DNA of 64,000 bases from Methanogranum sp963676045. Its GTDB lineage: Archaea > Thermoplasmatota > Thermoplasmata > Methanomassiliicoccales > Methanomethylophilaceae. The DNA is taken from assembly GCA_963676045.1 (NCBI GenBank), contig OY780938.1:248001-312000 (forward strand). The letters are read 5' to 3'. Position 1 is the stretch's first letter, and every line of letters starts with the position of its first letter. Below the pieces are notes generated by a model, which saw only the letters and a list, made by a program, of their open reading frames with translations, did no database searches and was not told where the DNA came from. Shown piece by piece: positions 35,963-45,139 of this stretch. Position numbers and translations under genes: made by a program.

Positions 35963-37738
35963 ATGTATTACTCAAGCGGTAACTATGAAGCCTTTGCCCG
36001 TCCTTTGAAACCGGAGAATGTGGATGACAAATCCGCATACATCGTCGGTTCTGGATTGGGTGCCCTGTCAGCAGCCTTCTTCTTGATCCGTGACGGACAG
36101 ATGAAGGGTGATCGCATCCACATCCTGGAAAAGGACCCGATACCGGGCGGAGCGTGCGATGGATATCACTATGATGGTCGCGGATACGTTATACGCGGCG
36201 GACGCGAGATGGAGACCCATTTCGAATGCATGTGGGATATGTTCCGTTCCGTGCCATCGATCGAGACCGAGGGGATAAGCGTTCTCGACGAGTACTATTG
36301 GCTCAACAAGAGGGACCCGTCAGGGTCCTTGATGCGCGCCACCGTCAACCGTGGCGAGAGCGCTCACACCGATGGGAAATTCGGTCTGAACGAGAAGGCC
36401 ACCAAGGAGATCATGGAGCTGTTCTTCACACCAGATGAAGAGTTATACAACAAGCGCATCGACGAGTATTTCGGCAAGGATGTCCTAGAATCCAATTTCT
36501 GGATGTACTGGCGTACCATGTTCGCATTCGAGAACTGGCATTCCGCTCTCGAGATGAAGCTCTATCTAAGGCGTTTCATACACCATGTCGGCGGCATGCC
36601 CAATCTCAGCACATTGCGCTACACGAGGTACAATCAGTACGAATCATTGATATTGCCCCTGGTCAAATATCTGGAATCCAACGGGGTCAAATTCCAATAC
36701 AGCACGAAGGTCATCAATGTGGAATTCCAGATTCACGGGGAGAGGAAGATCGCCAAGCGCATATGCATTCTGAAGGATGGCAAGAAGGACAAGATCGCCC
36801 TCACAGAGAACGACTTCCTGTTCGTGACCAATGGAGGATGCGTGGAGAATTCCACCCTCGGAAGCCATAATTCGCCTGCTATCTTCGATAGCGAGATAAA
36901 GGAAGGCAGCGGCTGGGACCTCTGGCGCAAGATAGCGGCACAGGACCCCTCCTTCGGACATCCCGATAAGTTCTGCTATGATCCTGAGAAGAGCAGCTGG
37001 ATGAGCGGGACGATCACCACGCTCGATGATAAGATACCCCCATACATAGAGAAGATATGCCAGCGCGATCCCTTCTCCGGTAAGGTCGTCACAGGCGGAA
37101 TAGTGACGGTCAAGGATTCAAACTGGTTGATGAGCTGGACGTTCAACCGTCAGCCTCATTTCCGTTCTCAGCCCAAGGACCAGCTCGTGGGTTGGATGTA
37201 CGGTCTCTTCACCGACAGGCCAGGTAATTACGTCAAGAAGACCATGAGGGAATGCACCGGGAAAGAGATAGCGATGGAATGGCTCTACCATATGGGTGTG
37301 CCGGAGTCGGAGATACCCGAGCTCGCCGAGAAGAGCGTGAACCTGGTCCCGTGCATGATGCCGTACATAACGGCTTTCTTCATGCCGAGGGAGAAAGGAG
37401 ACCGTCCAGAGGTAGTTCCGCAGGGCGCCGTCAATTTCGCATTCCTGGGTCAGTTCGCCGAGACCACTCGCGACACGATATTCACCACTGAGTATTCGGT
37501 CCGTACTGGCATGGAGGCAGCTTACAAGCTGTTGAACATAGACCGTGGTGTACCCGAAGTTTGGGGCAGTGTATACGATATCCGCGATCTCTTGGATTCA
37601 ACCTTCAAGCTGTCCGATGGAAAGAAGCTGTCAGACACAGAACTCAGTTTCAAGGAGAAATTGGTCTTGAAAGGTGTAATGAAGAAGATCAAGGGCACTG
37701 ACATCGAGAAGCTGTTGAAGGAATATCACGAGATCTGA
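35963..37738 (+). CDS. ohyA: Oleate hydratase (FAD-dependent fatty acid hydratase)
   Basis: The protein is of the oleate hydratase/myosin-cross-reactive antigen family, which adds water to the cis-9 double bond of oleate to give 10-hydroxystearate. The FAD-binding loop is AYIVGSGLGALSAAFFLIRDG, and GGACDGYHYDGRGYVIRGGREM with the catalytic Glu-Met region follows. Later family motifs are SWLMSWTFNRQPHF-like and YITAFFMPREKGDRP. At 591 residues it is full length. Archaeal membranes have no acyl fatty acids, so the substrate is probably dietary or bacterial, and gene transfer from gut bacteria is likely. The base composition fits the surrounding genes. Confidence 0.95.
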   Translation: MYYSSGNYEAFARPLKPENVDDKSAYIVGSGLGALSAAFFLIRDGQMKGDRIHILEKDPIPGGACDGYHYDGRGYVIRGGREMETHFECMWDMFRSVPSIETEGISVLDEYYWLNKRDPSGSLMRATVNRGESAHTDGKFGLNEKATKEIMELFFTPDEELYNKRIDEYFGKDVLESNFWMYWRTMFAFENWHSALEMKLYLRRFIHHVGGMPNLSTLRYTRYNQYESLILPLVKYLESNGVKFQYSTKVINVEFQIHGERKIAKRICILKDGKKDKIALTENDFLFVTNGGCVENSTLGSHNSPAIFDSEIKEGSGWDLWRKIAAQDPSFGHPDKFCYDPEKSSWMSGTITTLDDKIPPYIEKICQRDPFSGKVVTGGIVTVKDSNWLMSWTFNRQPHFRSQPKDQLVGWMYGLFTDRPGNYVKKTMRECTGKEIAMEWLYHMGVPESEIPELAEKSVNLVPCMMPYITAFFMPREKGDRPEVVPQGAVNFAFLGQFAETTRDTIFTTEYSVRTGMEAAYKLLNIDRGVPEVWGSVYDIRDLLDSTFKLSDGKKLSDTELSFKEKLVLKGVMKKIKGTDIEKLLKEYHEI

Positions 37739-37868
37739 TGATCGAGTTCAAGATACCATAAACTGGGATGGGCCTGATGGCTCATTCCTCATTATTCTTT
37801 TAATTTTTTATTATGGTTCTGTAATCATATTTAATAAATGATCGATATACCTCGAAAGAAGGTCTTAT

Positions 37869-38579
37869 ATGAGCAAGATAGTCGTAATAAATGGGAGCCA
37901 TAATAAAAGAGAGAACTCATATACGGCAGCTTTCGTCGAGGAATTCCTGAAGGTCGTCAGGAAGAAGTACCTGGACATCGAATGCGAGCATATAATGCTG
38001 AATGAGAAGGACATAGGGCTTTGCCATGGTTGCCTATCTTGTACAAAGACCGGAAAATGCATCATTGACGATGATGTTCAATCTATATTGGATAGCATGC
38101 AGAAGGCCGATCTGATAATAATGTGCACCCCGGTGCATATATCCCAGGTCAGCACGGTCCTCAAGAACTTCCTAGACAGGATATTCGTCAAGATGCATGT
38201 GTTCGAGTTCCTAGGCAAACCATGCATCAACATGGTGACCACCAACGGCAGCGGAGAGAAGGAGACCCTCAGATACATGAGACACGTGTCCAATCTGCTT
38301 GGAATGATAGAGATAGGGAGTATATTCAAGTCCAGGAATGACAAGTTCCATCAGAGGGGCATGGATAAGTTAGTGGGCAAGACCGTGAAGGTATTGTCAG
38401 AACCCTCAAGTGTGAAGCCGAGTCTTATGAACAAACTCTATTTCAATTCTATGAGGAAGATAATCAGGGATAATCCAGGGTATTTCGAGTATGAGAACAG
38501 ATACTGGGACGAGAATCATTGGATGGAAATGAGATTCATGCAGATCTTCAAGAAGAAGAGGACAGACCGTTCGTCGTGA
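37869..38579 (+). CDS. NADPH-dependent FMN reductase/flavodoxin-like oxidoreductase
   Basis: The first 180 residues form a flavodoxin-like FMN domain: VVINGSHNKRENSYTAAF at the phosphate loop, then CHGCLSCTKTGKCIIDDD, and MCTPVHISQVSTVLKNFLDR. The Cys-rich loop is typical of the iron-sulfur-flavoprotein branch but lacks a full four-Cys cluster motif here. The C-terminal 50 residues are basic and unassigned. TTTAATAAATGA near 37829 is the probable promoter. Electron donor and substrate unknown. Confidence 0.85.
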   Translation: MSKIVVINGSHNKRENSYTAAFVEEFLKVVRKKYLDIECEHIMLNEKDIGLCHGCLSCTKTGKCIIDDDVQSILDSMQKADLIIMCTPVHISQVSTVLKNFLDRIFVKMHVFEFLGKPCINMVTTNGSGEKETLRYMRHVSNLLGMIEIGSIFKSRNDKFHQRGMDKLVGKTVKVLSEPSSVKPSLMNKLYFNSMRKIIRDNPGYFEYENRYWDENHWMEMRFMQIFKKKRTDRSS

Positions 38580-38597
38580 TCTGGGTAATATCACATA

Positions 38598-39026
38598 ATG
38601 CGGCCTATTCAAAAGGAGAGTGCGTCTACGAGTTACAGATACGAATTCGATTCCAAGTTCTGCAATGTGAGGTATATCGATGAGGACGATATTGTACTTC
38701 TGAGATGGAAAGGATTCGCAAGGTCCGAAGATTACAGGGAACCGACATCATTCGCATTGAGATTGTTGGAACAGAATCCAGGAAGTAATTTCGTCGTAGA
38801 TGCGAGGAATGGTTTCGAGGATGACCCAGATGACGTAATATGGGGTTTCTCGGTGCTTCTTCCTGCGATGGCGAAGACCGATTGCAAGTACGTCGCATTT
38901 ATTATGGATGATGCCACAGACATCGAGAAAGAGATGAATATGTGGACAAGGGAATTTGGAAAGTATTTTTCAGTCATAATCGCAGATTCCTATGAAAAGG
39001 CTGTAAGTAATATACGTTCTACTTGA
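38598..39026 (+). CDS. Hypothetical protein, possible STAS-like fold
   Basis: The 142-residue protein has alternating strands and helices (DIVLLRWKGFARSEDYREPT, FVVDARNGFEDDPDDVIWGF, YVAFIMDDATDIEKEM) resembling the SpoIIAA/STAS-like fold, but I cannot assign a family. It begins 18 bases after the flavoprotein gene on the same strand. A decayed copy of its middle part lies at 44061-44165. Confidence 0.6.
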   Translation: MRPIQKESASTSYRYEFDSKFCNVRYIDEDDIVLLRWKGFARSEDYREPTSFALRLLEQNPGSNFVVDARNGFEDDPDDVIWGFSVLLPAMAKTDCKYVAFIMDDATDIEKEMNMWTREFGKYFSVIIADSYEKAVSNIRST

Positions 39027-39227
39027 GATCTAGAAGACAATGGTCTTTTTTATATGCATATTAAGTAGTGTTACATTCATTTAATATATGTTAAATGTCC
39101 ATTTTAAGAATGAATGATGTCGCTCGATCCATGATCCGTGTATCCCATCCGACCATCTGGAACGATGGATGGCTCGATTTCAGGTGAGCGGCTATCTTCA
39201 AGATCGATCAAGGAGGCCAATGGCATC

Positions 39228-39581
39228 ATGACGGATATGAAATGCATCGAACAGGCGAAGGCGATCGCAGAGACCATCAGGAAGAACGAGTACAGGCACT
39301 ACGGCATACACATCCTGCATCTGGATGAACATTATTCCGAGGGAGATATCGCGAAGGTGTCACGGAAGGGAGGTCTGAAGGAGGACGGCAAAGGTCTCGA
39401 CACAGGTACTTATACTATATCGATACCCGCAGCCCCGAGCATCGATGATATCTTGGAGACCTTGGACAGAGCAAGGATGTACGGCAATAAGTTCGTACTC
39501 TTGGGATGTCTCGAAGGAAAGGGAGGCTATGACCCAGATGAGATATGCATGAAGGATGCAATGGTACTTATGATTCTGTGA
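39228..39581 (+). CDS. Hypothetical protein, 117 residues
   Basis: Starts MTDMKCIEQAKAIAETIRKN with AAGGAGG at 39208-39214 well placed upstream; the open frame reaches back to 39138 but lacks support. The middle HILHLDEHYSEGDIAKVSRK and YTISIPAAPSIDDILETLDR look like a small alpha/beta domain. Family not recognised. Confidence 0.6.
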   Translation: MTDMKCIEQAKAIAETIRKNEYRHYGIHILHLDEHYSEGDIAKVSRKGGLKEDGKGLDTGTYTISIPAAPSIDDILETLDRARMYGNKFVLLGCLEGKGGYDPDEICMKDAMVLMIL

Positions 39582-39869
39582 GAAGGTAATAAGGACATCG
39601 AAAAGCAAGAAGTGTCTTTTATGATTCGTCATATATTTTGGATACCGTTATAGTGGTAGGTTATAAAAACCATCATAATAAGGAATTCTCAGGAATTAGA
39701 GTGTTTTATGAGGTATATTATAAACAACATGGGAATCTCTCTTAGATGAGGAATATCTCGGAGAGCGGGAAAATTGATTTTTGACCCATGTTCATCCGAT
39801 GGTGGTCGCTTTCACAGATTCCGATTCATCACTTTTTCTACGTTTTATGAGGATTATGATCCTTATTGG
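39582..39869. other. Intergenic stretch, nothing recognised
   Basis: Short AT-rich DNA with a few small imperfect inverted repeats. No open frame with a credible start, no RNA gene and no clear terminator. Confidence 0.4.
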
Positions 39870-40283
39870 TTAAAATAAGAATGATAGGGTTATAGATATT
39901 GTGGCCGATATGATCAAGATGCATTGATAGGTCACATTCTTGAATATATTCTTGTTCTCTTGATCCATCATTATATTTATACCTGCATAATCAGGGGTAG
40001 GATTCTCACTGTTTTCGAGAGATACCTGTATCCTTGTATTAATTATTGATACAAATCCATATATCGAAGATACAAATGTAAAGATCAGTGCAAATCCAAC
40101 GCACCAATGGGCTCCTGTGGTCTGACTATTGCTGAGTAAGAACAATGTCAGTCCGAAAAATAACAATATCGAGAGGAATGTCATCGCGGTGTTCTGCCTG
40201 ATGTTCCGGGTGTAGTTATCGTTCATTATGGCGTATGTTTCGCCAGATGACAATGATCGGATTATGTAGTTCTTCGCATTCAT
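39870..40283 (-). CDS. Membrane protein with three helices, unknown
   Basis: From ATG 40283 the protein has about 35 polar residues, then hydrophobic segments (TAMTFLSILLFFGLTLFLL, VGFALIFTFVSSIYGFVSII) and a C-terminal helix ILIISATISITLSFLF. The frame extends upstream to 40352 but the extra part is AT-rich and lacks a good start. Membrane proteins of similar plan act as effectors in some anti-phage systems; nothing here proves that. Confidence 0.55.
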   Translation of the reverse strand: MNAKNYIIRSLSSGETYAIMNDNYTRNIRQNTAMTFLSILLFFGLTLFLLSNSQTTGAHWCVGFALIFTFVSSIYGFVSIINTRIQVSLENSENPTPDYAGINIMMDQENKNIFKNVTYQCILIISATISITLSFLF

Positions 40284-40488
40284 TATATCATTCTCATCAA
40301 TTATGAGGTATAATACTTGAATGCATTTTATTAATAATTTCCTATTGATCAATGGAAGTTAGTTGTTTGTGATTTGAATTTATTTTTTGGTTATTGATTT
40401 TAATCGCAGATGAATGATATTGCTTTATCTTCCTAACAGGATATGTGAGATATGGTCGTAATAGATCATATCAATGTCGATATTGATT

Positions 40489-41721
40489 TCACAGATGATA
40501 CGCCGCATTCACAGTCAGGAAATCGATTATGTTGACGATCCTTATGCCATCTATGTTCTTGACGGGATATTTGTCAAGTGTGATTATCGTCTTCGGATGA
40601 TTATCCGGTATGGCCCTTAATGCTCTGAGTTCCCTTTCCTTCGTTGTTTCATCCATTATACTTACGGTCACTTGATAGTATTCGATGTTTTCACCGTCAG
40701 TAGTCATGAAATCGATCTCACGGCCATCGATGGAGCATACAGATACATTCCTGTGCCTTACCATCAATTCCATGAACACTATGTTCTCCAATATACCGTC
40801 GATGTCCCCGTCGTGGAATCCGACCCTCTCGTTCCTTATCCCGAGGTCACTTACGTAATATTTGTCGGATGTGCGCAGATACTCTTTTGTCTGGGTGTCG
40901 AATCTTCTCGCCCTATAGAACAAGAATGCCGATTCCAGGAATCCGATGTAGTTGTCCACTGTCTCTGCGGACGTCTTCACTTTTTTACTGGCTAGATATC
41001 CTACGACGTTCTTTACAGAAGTGCGGTCGCCTATGTTCTTCATCAAAAAGCGCGCTATGTTGGAGAGAAGTGGGGCGTTCCTGACCTCGTTCCTTTCGAT
41101 CACGTCCTTCTCGTACACCGTGCTGTATATTCCTGATAAGAGGATCGACACGAGGTCCCGTCTCTCTCCTGCCATTATTGCTACTGCTGGCAATCCGCCA
41201 TAGCGGATGTATTCCCTGAATTTCGATTCGATCGACGTCTCCGGTCCGTATGTATCTCTGAACATGAGGTATTCGGAGAATGTCAGCGGATAGACAGGTA
41301 CCTCCAAGCATCTCCCTGATAGTTTGGTGGCGATCTCTGAGGACAGCATCCTCGAGTTGGAACCGGTTATGTACACGTCCGCACCAGAGATGTAGAACGA
41401 TTCGATGGCCCTCTCCCATTCAGGGATGTTCTGGACCTCATCGATGAATATGTATGTGCCTTTTGCAGGTTTCAGCGAATTTTTGACGATGTCAATGAGT
41501 TGACGGTATGTCTCGACGGCGATATCCATCTCATCGTCCAGATTGATATAGAAAATCATATCACGCGGGATGCCGGATGCTGAGATCTCAGCTCTGATCA
41601 TCTCCATGAGGGTAGATTTCCCGCACCTTCTCATGCCTGTGATGACCTTGATAATCGGCATGTCGCGGGCGGAACGGAGGATGTTCAGATAATGCTCCCT
41701 TGGGATGCGGATATCTTCCAT
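40489..41721 (-). CDS. AAA+ ATPase with DUF4143 domain
   Basis: N-terminal AAA_14-type ATPase: Walker A in VITGMRRCGKSTLM (about residue 26-39), Walker B in TYIFIDEVQNI (about 90-100), and a sensor in VYITGSNSRMLSSE. The C-terminal half is the DUF4143 domain, with a nuclease-like region ending VCSIDGREIDFM and YYQVTV. The family is common in archaea and bacteria of anaerobic habitats; its cellular role is not established. Palindromic sites just upstream suggest self-regulation. A second, distantly related member lies at 45140. Confidence 0.88.
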   Translation of the reverse strand: MEDIRIPREHYLNILRSARDMPIIKVITGMRRCGKSTLMEMIRAEISASGIPRDMIFYINLDDEMDIAVETYRQLIDIVKNSLKPAKGTYIFIDEVQNIPEWERAIESFYISGADVYITGSNSRMLSSEIATKLSGRCLEVPVYPLTFSEYLMFRDTYGPETSIESKFREYIRYGGLPAVAIMAGERRDLVSILLSGIYSTVYEKDVIERNEVRNAPLLSNIARFLMKNIGDRTSVKNVVGYLASKKVKTSAETVDNYIGFLESAFLFYRARRFDTQTKEYLRTSDKYYVSDLGIRNERVGFHDGDIDGILENIVFMELMVRHRNVSVCSIDGREIDFMTTDGENIEYYQVTVSIMDETTKERELRALRAIPDNHPKTIITLDKYPVKNIDGIRIVNIIDFLTVNAAYHL

Positions 41722-41726
41722 AATTA

Positions 41727-41780
41727 TAAGTTATAACTTAATTAGTATTTAAATAAATCAATTTTATCAAGTTATAGCTT
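41727..41780 (-). promoter_or_regulatory. Two related palindromic sites before the DUF4143 ATPase
   Basis: TAAGTTATAACTTA (41727-41740) is a perfect 14-base palindrome, six bases before the ATG. AAGTTATAGCTT (41769-41780) repeats it with one change. The pair about 41 bases apart (four helical turns) suits cooperative binding. Confidence 0.5.
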
Positions 41781-41923
41781 ATCATTTTTATTCTCAAACA
41801 TAAAGTGCAGGATGTCTTGTGACATATCGAGGGCCATTTTCATTAAGATCATGTGTGAAAGTTGTAGTCGAATGTTGAGAATTTACACATTGTGATACGG
41901 AATCTCAAATATCGATTAATTTT

Positions 41924-41977
41924 AACTCTAATTCGGCAATTTCAGATAGATATGCCCAACATTACCGAGTTAGAGTT
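41924..41977. promoter_or_regulatory. Inverted repeat upstream of the CO dehydrogenase promoter
   Basis: AACTCTAATTCGG (41924-41936) pairs with CCGAGTTAGAGTT (41965-41977) at 12 of 13 positions. It lies just upstream of the TATA-like box TATTTAAA (42011-42018) and about 65-118 bases before ATG 42042. It may be a regulator site for CO dehydrogenase. The rest of 41781-42041 holds no gene. Confidence 0.4.
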
Positions 41978-42041
41978 TTAACACATAGCTATTTAATGTT
42001 ATCAGAGCCATATTTAAATGAATGGGATAATGGAGAAATAA

Positions 42042-43979
42042 ATGGATAATGGATTACCAGAGATAATATCGGTCGAGTGCCTCAGAGTTCCGCCTAAAAG
42101 TTTGAAACCAGAAGAGATCGATCAAAAGGTACAGGACAGGACGCTTGACAAATCCAGTCAGGATGTCCTCAGGAAGACCATGAAGGAAGGAACGGATACC
42201 GTATGGGACCGTTACGAGAGACAACAGCCTCCGTGCAAGTTCTGTACCGAAGGCATATCATGTCAACGTTGTTCGATGGGACCTTGCAGATTGATGGGAG
42301 GTGACAGGATCAGAGGCGTATGTGGAGCTGATGCGGATACGATGGTATCGCGTAATCTTTTGGATACAATTGCTACAGGGGCCGCGGCCCATTCCGATCA
42401 CGGCAGGGAGGTCGTGGAGACACTTCTCAGAGCATCCAGGGGAGAGGCTCCTGGTTATGGTGTTAAAGATGAGAAGAAGCTCAGAAAGTTGGCTGAAGAG
42501 TACGGGATAGAAGCTGGCATGTCTGTAGAGAAGACAGGTGAAGCGTTAGCCTTGGCAATGCTGGATGAGTATGGTACGATCAAAGGCGAGCTCCAGATGA
42601 TAAAGAGAGCGCCCGAGGAGGATCTTGCGTTATGGAAAAAGGAAAAGATCCTTCCCAGGAGCATCGATCGTGAGATCGTGGAGGCCATGCATCGCATACA
42701 CATGGGCGTAGGTGCCGATTATAGGGGTTTCATATCTCAGGGTATTAGGGCCTCCATGGGTGACGGATGGGGAGGTTCCATGGTCGGGACTGAGATATCT
42801 GATGTATTATTCGGTACTCCGCATATCAATAGGTCCCAGGTTAACCTAGGGGTTTTGAAGCATGATATGGTCAATATATCGGTGCACGGCCACAATCCAG
42901 TACTTTCAGAGATGATAGTCAAGGTATCCGAGTTGCCTGAGATGACGGAAAGGGCCAAGAAGGCAGGTGCCCAGGGAGTGAATCTTGTAGGTCTATGCTG
43001 CACAGGCAATGAGCTGTTGATGCGTCACGGGATACATCAGGCAGGGAATCATATGGACCAAGAGCTAGTTATAACCACAGGAGCGTTGGAGGCGATGATC
43101 GTCGATTACCAATGCATATTCCCTACGTTGTCAAACACAGCCGCATGCTATCATACCAAGCTGTTCTCTACATCCCCTAAGGCGAGCATATCCGGTAGTT
43201 ATTACATGGAGATCACGCCCGAGAACGCCTATGAACAGTGCAGGAAGATAATCATAACAGCCATAGACAATTATCCGAACAGGGTCCCAGGGCGTGTGCT
43301 GATTCCAGACAAGCCAATGGATGCGATGGTAGGATTCTCTTTGGAATCGATAAAGGATGCTTTCGGAGGAAGTCTCAAGCCTCTGCTCGACGTCATAATA
43401 TCGGGTAAGATAAGGGGATGTGCCGCCATAGTAGGTTGCAACAATCCGCATATCAAGCAGGATTATGGGCATGTGACGCTGGCCAGGGAGCTCATAAAGA
43501 AGAACATCCTATGCGTGGAGACCGGATGCGCATCAATCGCATGCGCAAAGGCCGGACTCATGCAGCCCGAGTCCGCCGAACTGGCTGGAAGCGGGCTCAG
43601 GGAATTCTGTACATCAGCTGGTATTCCGCCGGTCCTTCATATGGGGTCCTGCGTGGACAACACTCGTGTACTGAACCTGGTCGCTGAATTGGCCAGGCTG
43701 GCATCCGTACGTATCGATCAACTGCCGGTCGCAGGAGCGGCCCCGGAATGGTATTCTCCAAAGGCCGTGACGATAGGAACCTATTTCGTAGGCAGCGGTG
43801 TGAGCGTCGTGCTTGGCGTAATGCCGCACATAGCAGGTAGTGCAAAGGTGGTTAAAGCATTGACAGAGGACCTGGAAGAGTCGATAAATGCGAAGTTCTG
43901 GGTGGAACCGAATCCGAAGAATGCGGCGGCTCTGATATTCGATCATATAGAAATGAAGAGGAAAGCCATCGGGATCTGA
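42042..43979 (+). CDS. cooS: Ni-containing CO dehydrogenase catalytic subunit, CooS type
   Basis: This enzyme interconverts CO and CO2 at a Ni-Fe-S C-cluster. The B/D-cluster motif CKFCTEGISCQRCSMGPC lies at residues about 65-82. C-cluster ligands are visible as HGHNP, GLCCTGNELL, AIVGCNNPH, CVETGCASIACAK and HMGSCVDNTR. At 645 residues it matches the monofunctional bacterial-type CooS, not archaeal CdhA. No CooF ferredoxin, CooC nickel-insertion ATPase or acetyl-CoA synthase gene lies next to it, so it is an orphan here. The start ATG fits a TATA box about 28 bases upstream. A perfect hairpin terminator follows. Confidence 0.96.
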   Translation: MDNGLPEIISVECLRVPPKSLKPEEIDQKVQDRTLDKSSQDVLRKTMKEGTDTVWDRYERQQPPCKFCTEGISCQRCSMGPCRLMGGDRIRGVCGADADTMVSRNLLDTIATGAAAHSDHGREVVETLLRASRGEAPGYGVKDEKKLRKLAEEYGIEAGMSVEKTGEALALAMLDEYGTIKGELQMIKRAPEEDLALWKKEKILPRSIDREIVEAMHRIHMGVGADYRGFISQGIRASMGDGWGGSMVGTEISDVLFGTPHINRSQVNLGVLKHDMVNISVHGHNPVLSEMIVKVSELPEMTERAKKAGAQGVNLVGLCCTGNELLMRHGIHQAGNHMDQELVITTGALEAMIVDYQCIFPTLSNTAACYHTKLFSTSPKASISGSYYMEITPENAYEQCRKIIITAIDNYPNRVPGRVLIPDKPMDAMVGFSLESIKDAFGGSLKPLLDVIISGKIRGCAAIVGCNNPHIKQDYGHVTLARELIKKNILCVETGCASIACAKAGLMQPESAELAGSGLREFCTSAGIPPVLHMGSCVDNTRVLNLVAELARLASVRIDQLPVAGAAPEWYSPKAVTIGTYFVGSGVSVVLGVMPHIAGSAKVVKALTEDLEESINAKFWVEPNPKNAAALIFDHIEMKRKAIGI

Positions 43980-43992
43980 GGACGAATGATCC

Positions 43993-44012
43993 AACGATGC
44001 GATCGCATCGTT
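43993..44012 (+). terminator. Perfect hairpin terminator of cooS
   Basis: AACGATGCGATCGCATCGTT is a perfect 20-base palindrome 14 bases after the stop, followed by a T-rich run. Confidence 0.65.
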
Positions 44013-44060
44013 GTCATTTTTCCTCAAATCTTTTTTATTTATAGCATTTCAATGAAATAG

Positions 44061-44165
44061 AATTCAGGAAGCAATTTCATCGTTGATGCAAGAACTGGAT
44101 CGTAAGACGATCTAGAAGATGTAAAATGTGTATTCTTGGGGCATCTCTCGAATATGGCGAAATGA
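44061..44165 (+). pseudogene. Fragment of a paralogue of the gene at 38598
   Basis: The frame reads NSGSNFIVDARTGS, a TAA at 44103, then DDLEDVKCVFLGHLSNMAK. The gene at 38598 has NPGSNFVVDARNGF and DDPDDVIWGFSVLLPAMAK at the same spacing. The start and end of the gene are missing and the frame is interrupted, so this is a remnant. Confidence 0.65.
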
Positions 44166-44235
44166 ACATGTGATTGTCAAAATCTTTCCAATTTTATGTA
44201 CATGATTATTTTATGGTGTATGCGGATATTCATCC

Positions 44236-45009
44236 GTGGAAAACCTAAAAGAGAAGAGGATGGCCATTCTGATCGATGCGGACAATGTCTGTTCCAAATA
44301 CATCAAGACGATATTGGACGAGGCGTCATCTTTCGGCACCGTCAATGTCAAGCGCATCTACGGGGACTAGACGAAGCCCCAGCTGAGGCCTTGGACGGAG
44401 GTGCTGCTTCCCAACTCCATACGCCAGGTCCAGCAGCCCAACTATACCACAGGCAAGAACTCCACCGATTCGGGCATGATAATCGATGCCATGGACCTCT
44501 TCTATTCAGGTGCGGTAGATGGTTTCTGCCTTGTATCCTCCGACAGCGATTTCACGGGATTGGCGATGCGTCTGAGGGAATCGGGCATGTTCATAGTCGG
44601 AATGGGCATGAGGAATACGCCCGAGCCCATGGTGGCCGCATGCAACTCATTCAAGTTCCTAGATGTCATAGATCCGGATGCGGGCGTGAATAAGGTCGTC
44701 GGTCCGAAAAGCGAGGTCGTATCCGAGATACCTGTCAAACCGAGGTCTATGTCAAAGGACATAAAGGAACTGACGAAGATCATAAAGGACATCATCGACC
44801 TGAATTCGGATGATGACGGCTGGATGATGCTCAGCGAGCTTCAGCCGGACCTGATAAAGAGGAAGCCCGAGTTCGATACTAGGAATTATGGTTTCAAGAA
44901 GATGCTGTCTCTTGTGGAATCCTTGAAGGGATTCGAGATAAAGAAGGAGAACGAGGTCACGAATCCTCAGAATCCGGATGCTCATATAGTTTTCATCAAA
45001 AACAAGTGA
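44236..45009 (+). CDS. NYN-domain (LabA/DUF88-like) protein with in-frame TAG
   Basis: From GTG 44236 the frame reads VENLKEKRMAILIDADNVCS, the start of a NYN (PIN-fold) RNase with its first catalytic Asp, then KRIYGD, a TAG at 44368-44370 (codon 45), TKPQLRPW and TGKNSTDSGMIIDAMDL and LVSSDSDFTGLA, which supply the other acidic residues. The C-terminal part (about 165-255) resembles an OST-HTH/LOTUS domain (GWMMLSELQPDLIK and FDTRNYGFKKMLSLVE). From family memory the TAG position is usually Trp (YGDW), one base from TGG. No other damage is seen over 257 codons. Either it is a very recent pseudogene or TAG is read as an amino acid, perhaps pyrrolysine. Confidence 0.75.
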
Positions 45010-45103
45010 GAGCTATGGTCATCTTCAAAGATATCTAATGAATCGACTCGGAGGAATGATGTACTTCCTGAAAGATATTTATTCAATTTGACTCTATGGA
45101 AAA

Positions 45104-45135
45104 CCTTCTATTAAATAGAAGGAAATCCTTCTATA
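45104..45135 (+). promoter_or_regulatory. Palindromic operator before the second DUF4143-type ATPase
   Basis: CCTTCTATT-A-AATAGAAGG (45104-45122) has perfect nine-base arms. A further half site CCTTCTATA starts at 45127 and abuts the ATG at 45140. Binding here would block initiation, which suggests autoregulation. Confidence 0.5.
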
Positions 45136-45139
45136 TCCA

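Noticed and set aside
35835..36038. 67-codon minus-strand frame at the start of oleate hydratase
   Set aside because: It overlaps the real gene start and its promoter region, with no start signals of its own.
39870..40283. Pycsar or CBASS membrane effector
   Set aside because: The three-helix plan is similar, but no cyclase or nucleotidyltransferase lies nearby and no motif supports the call.
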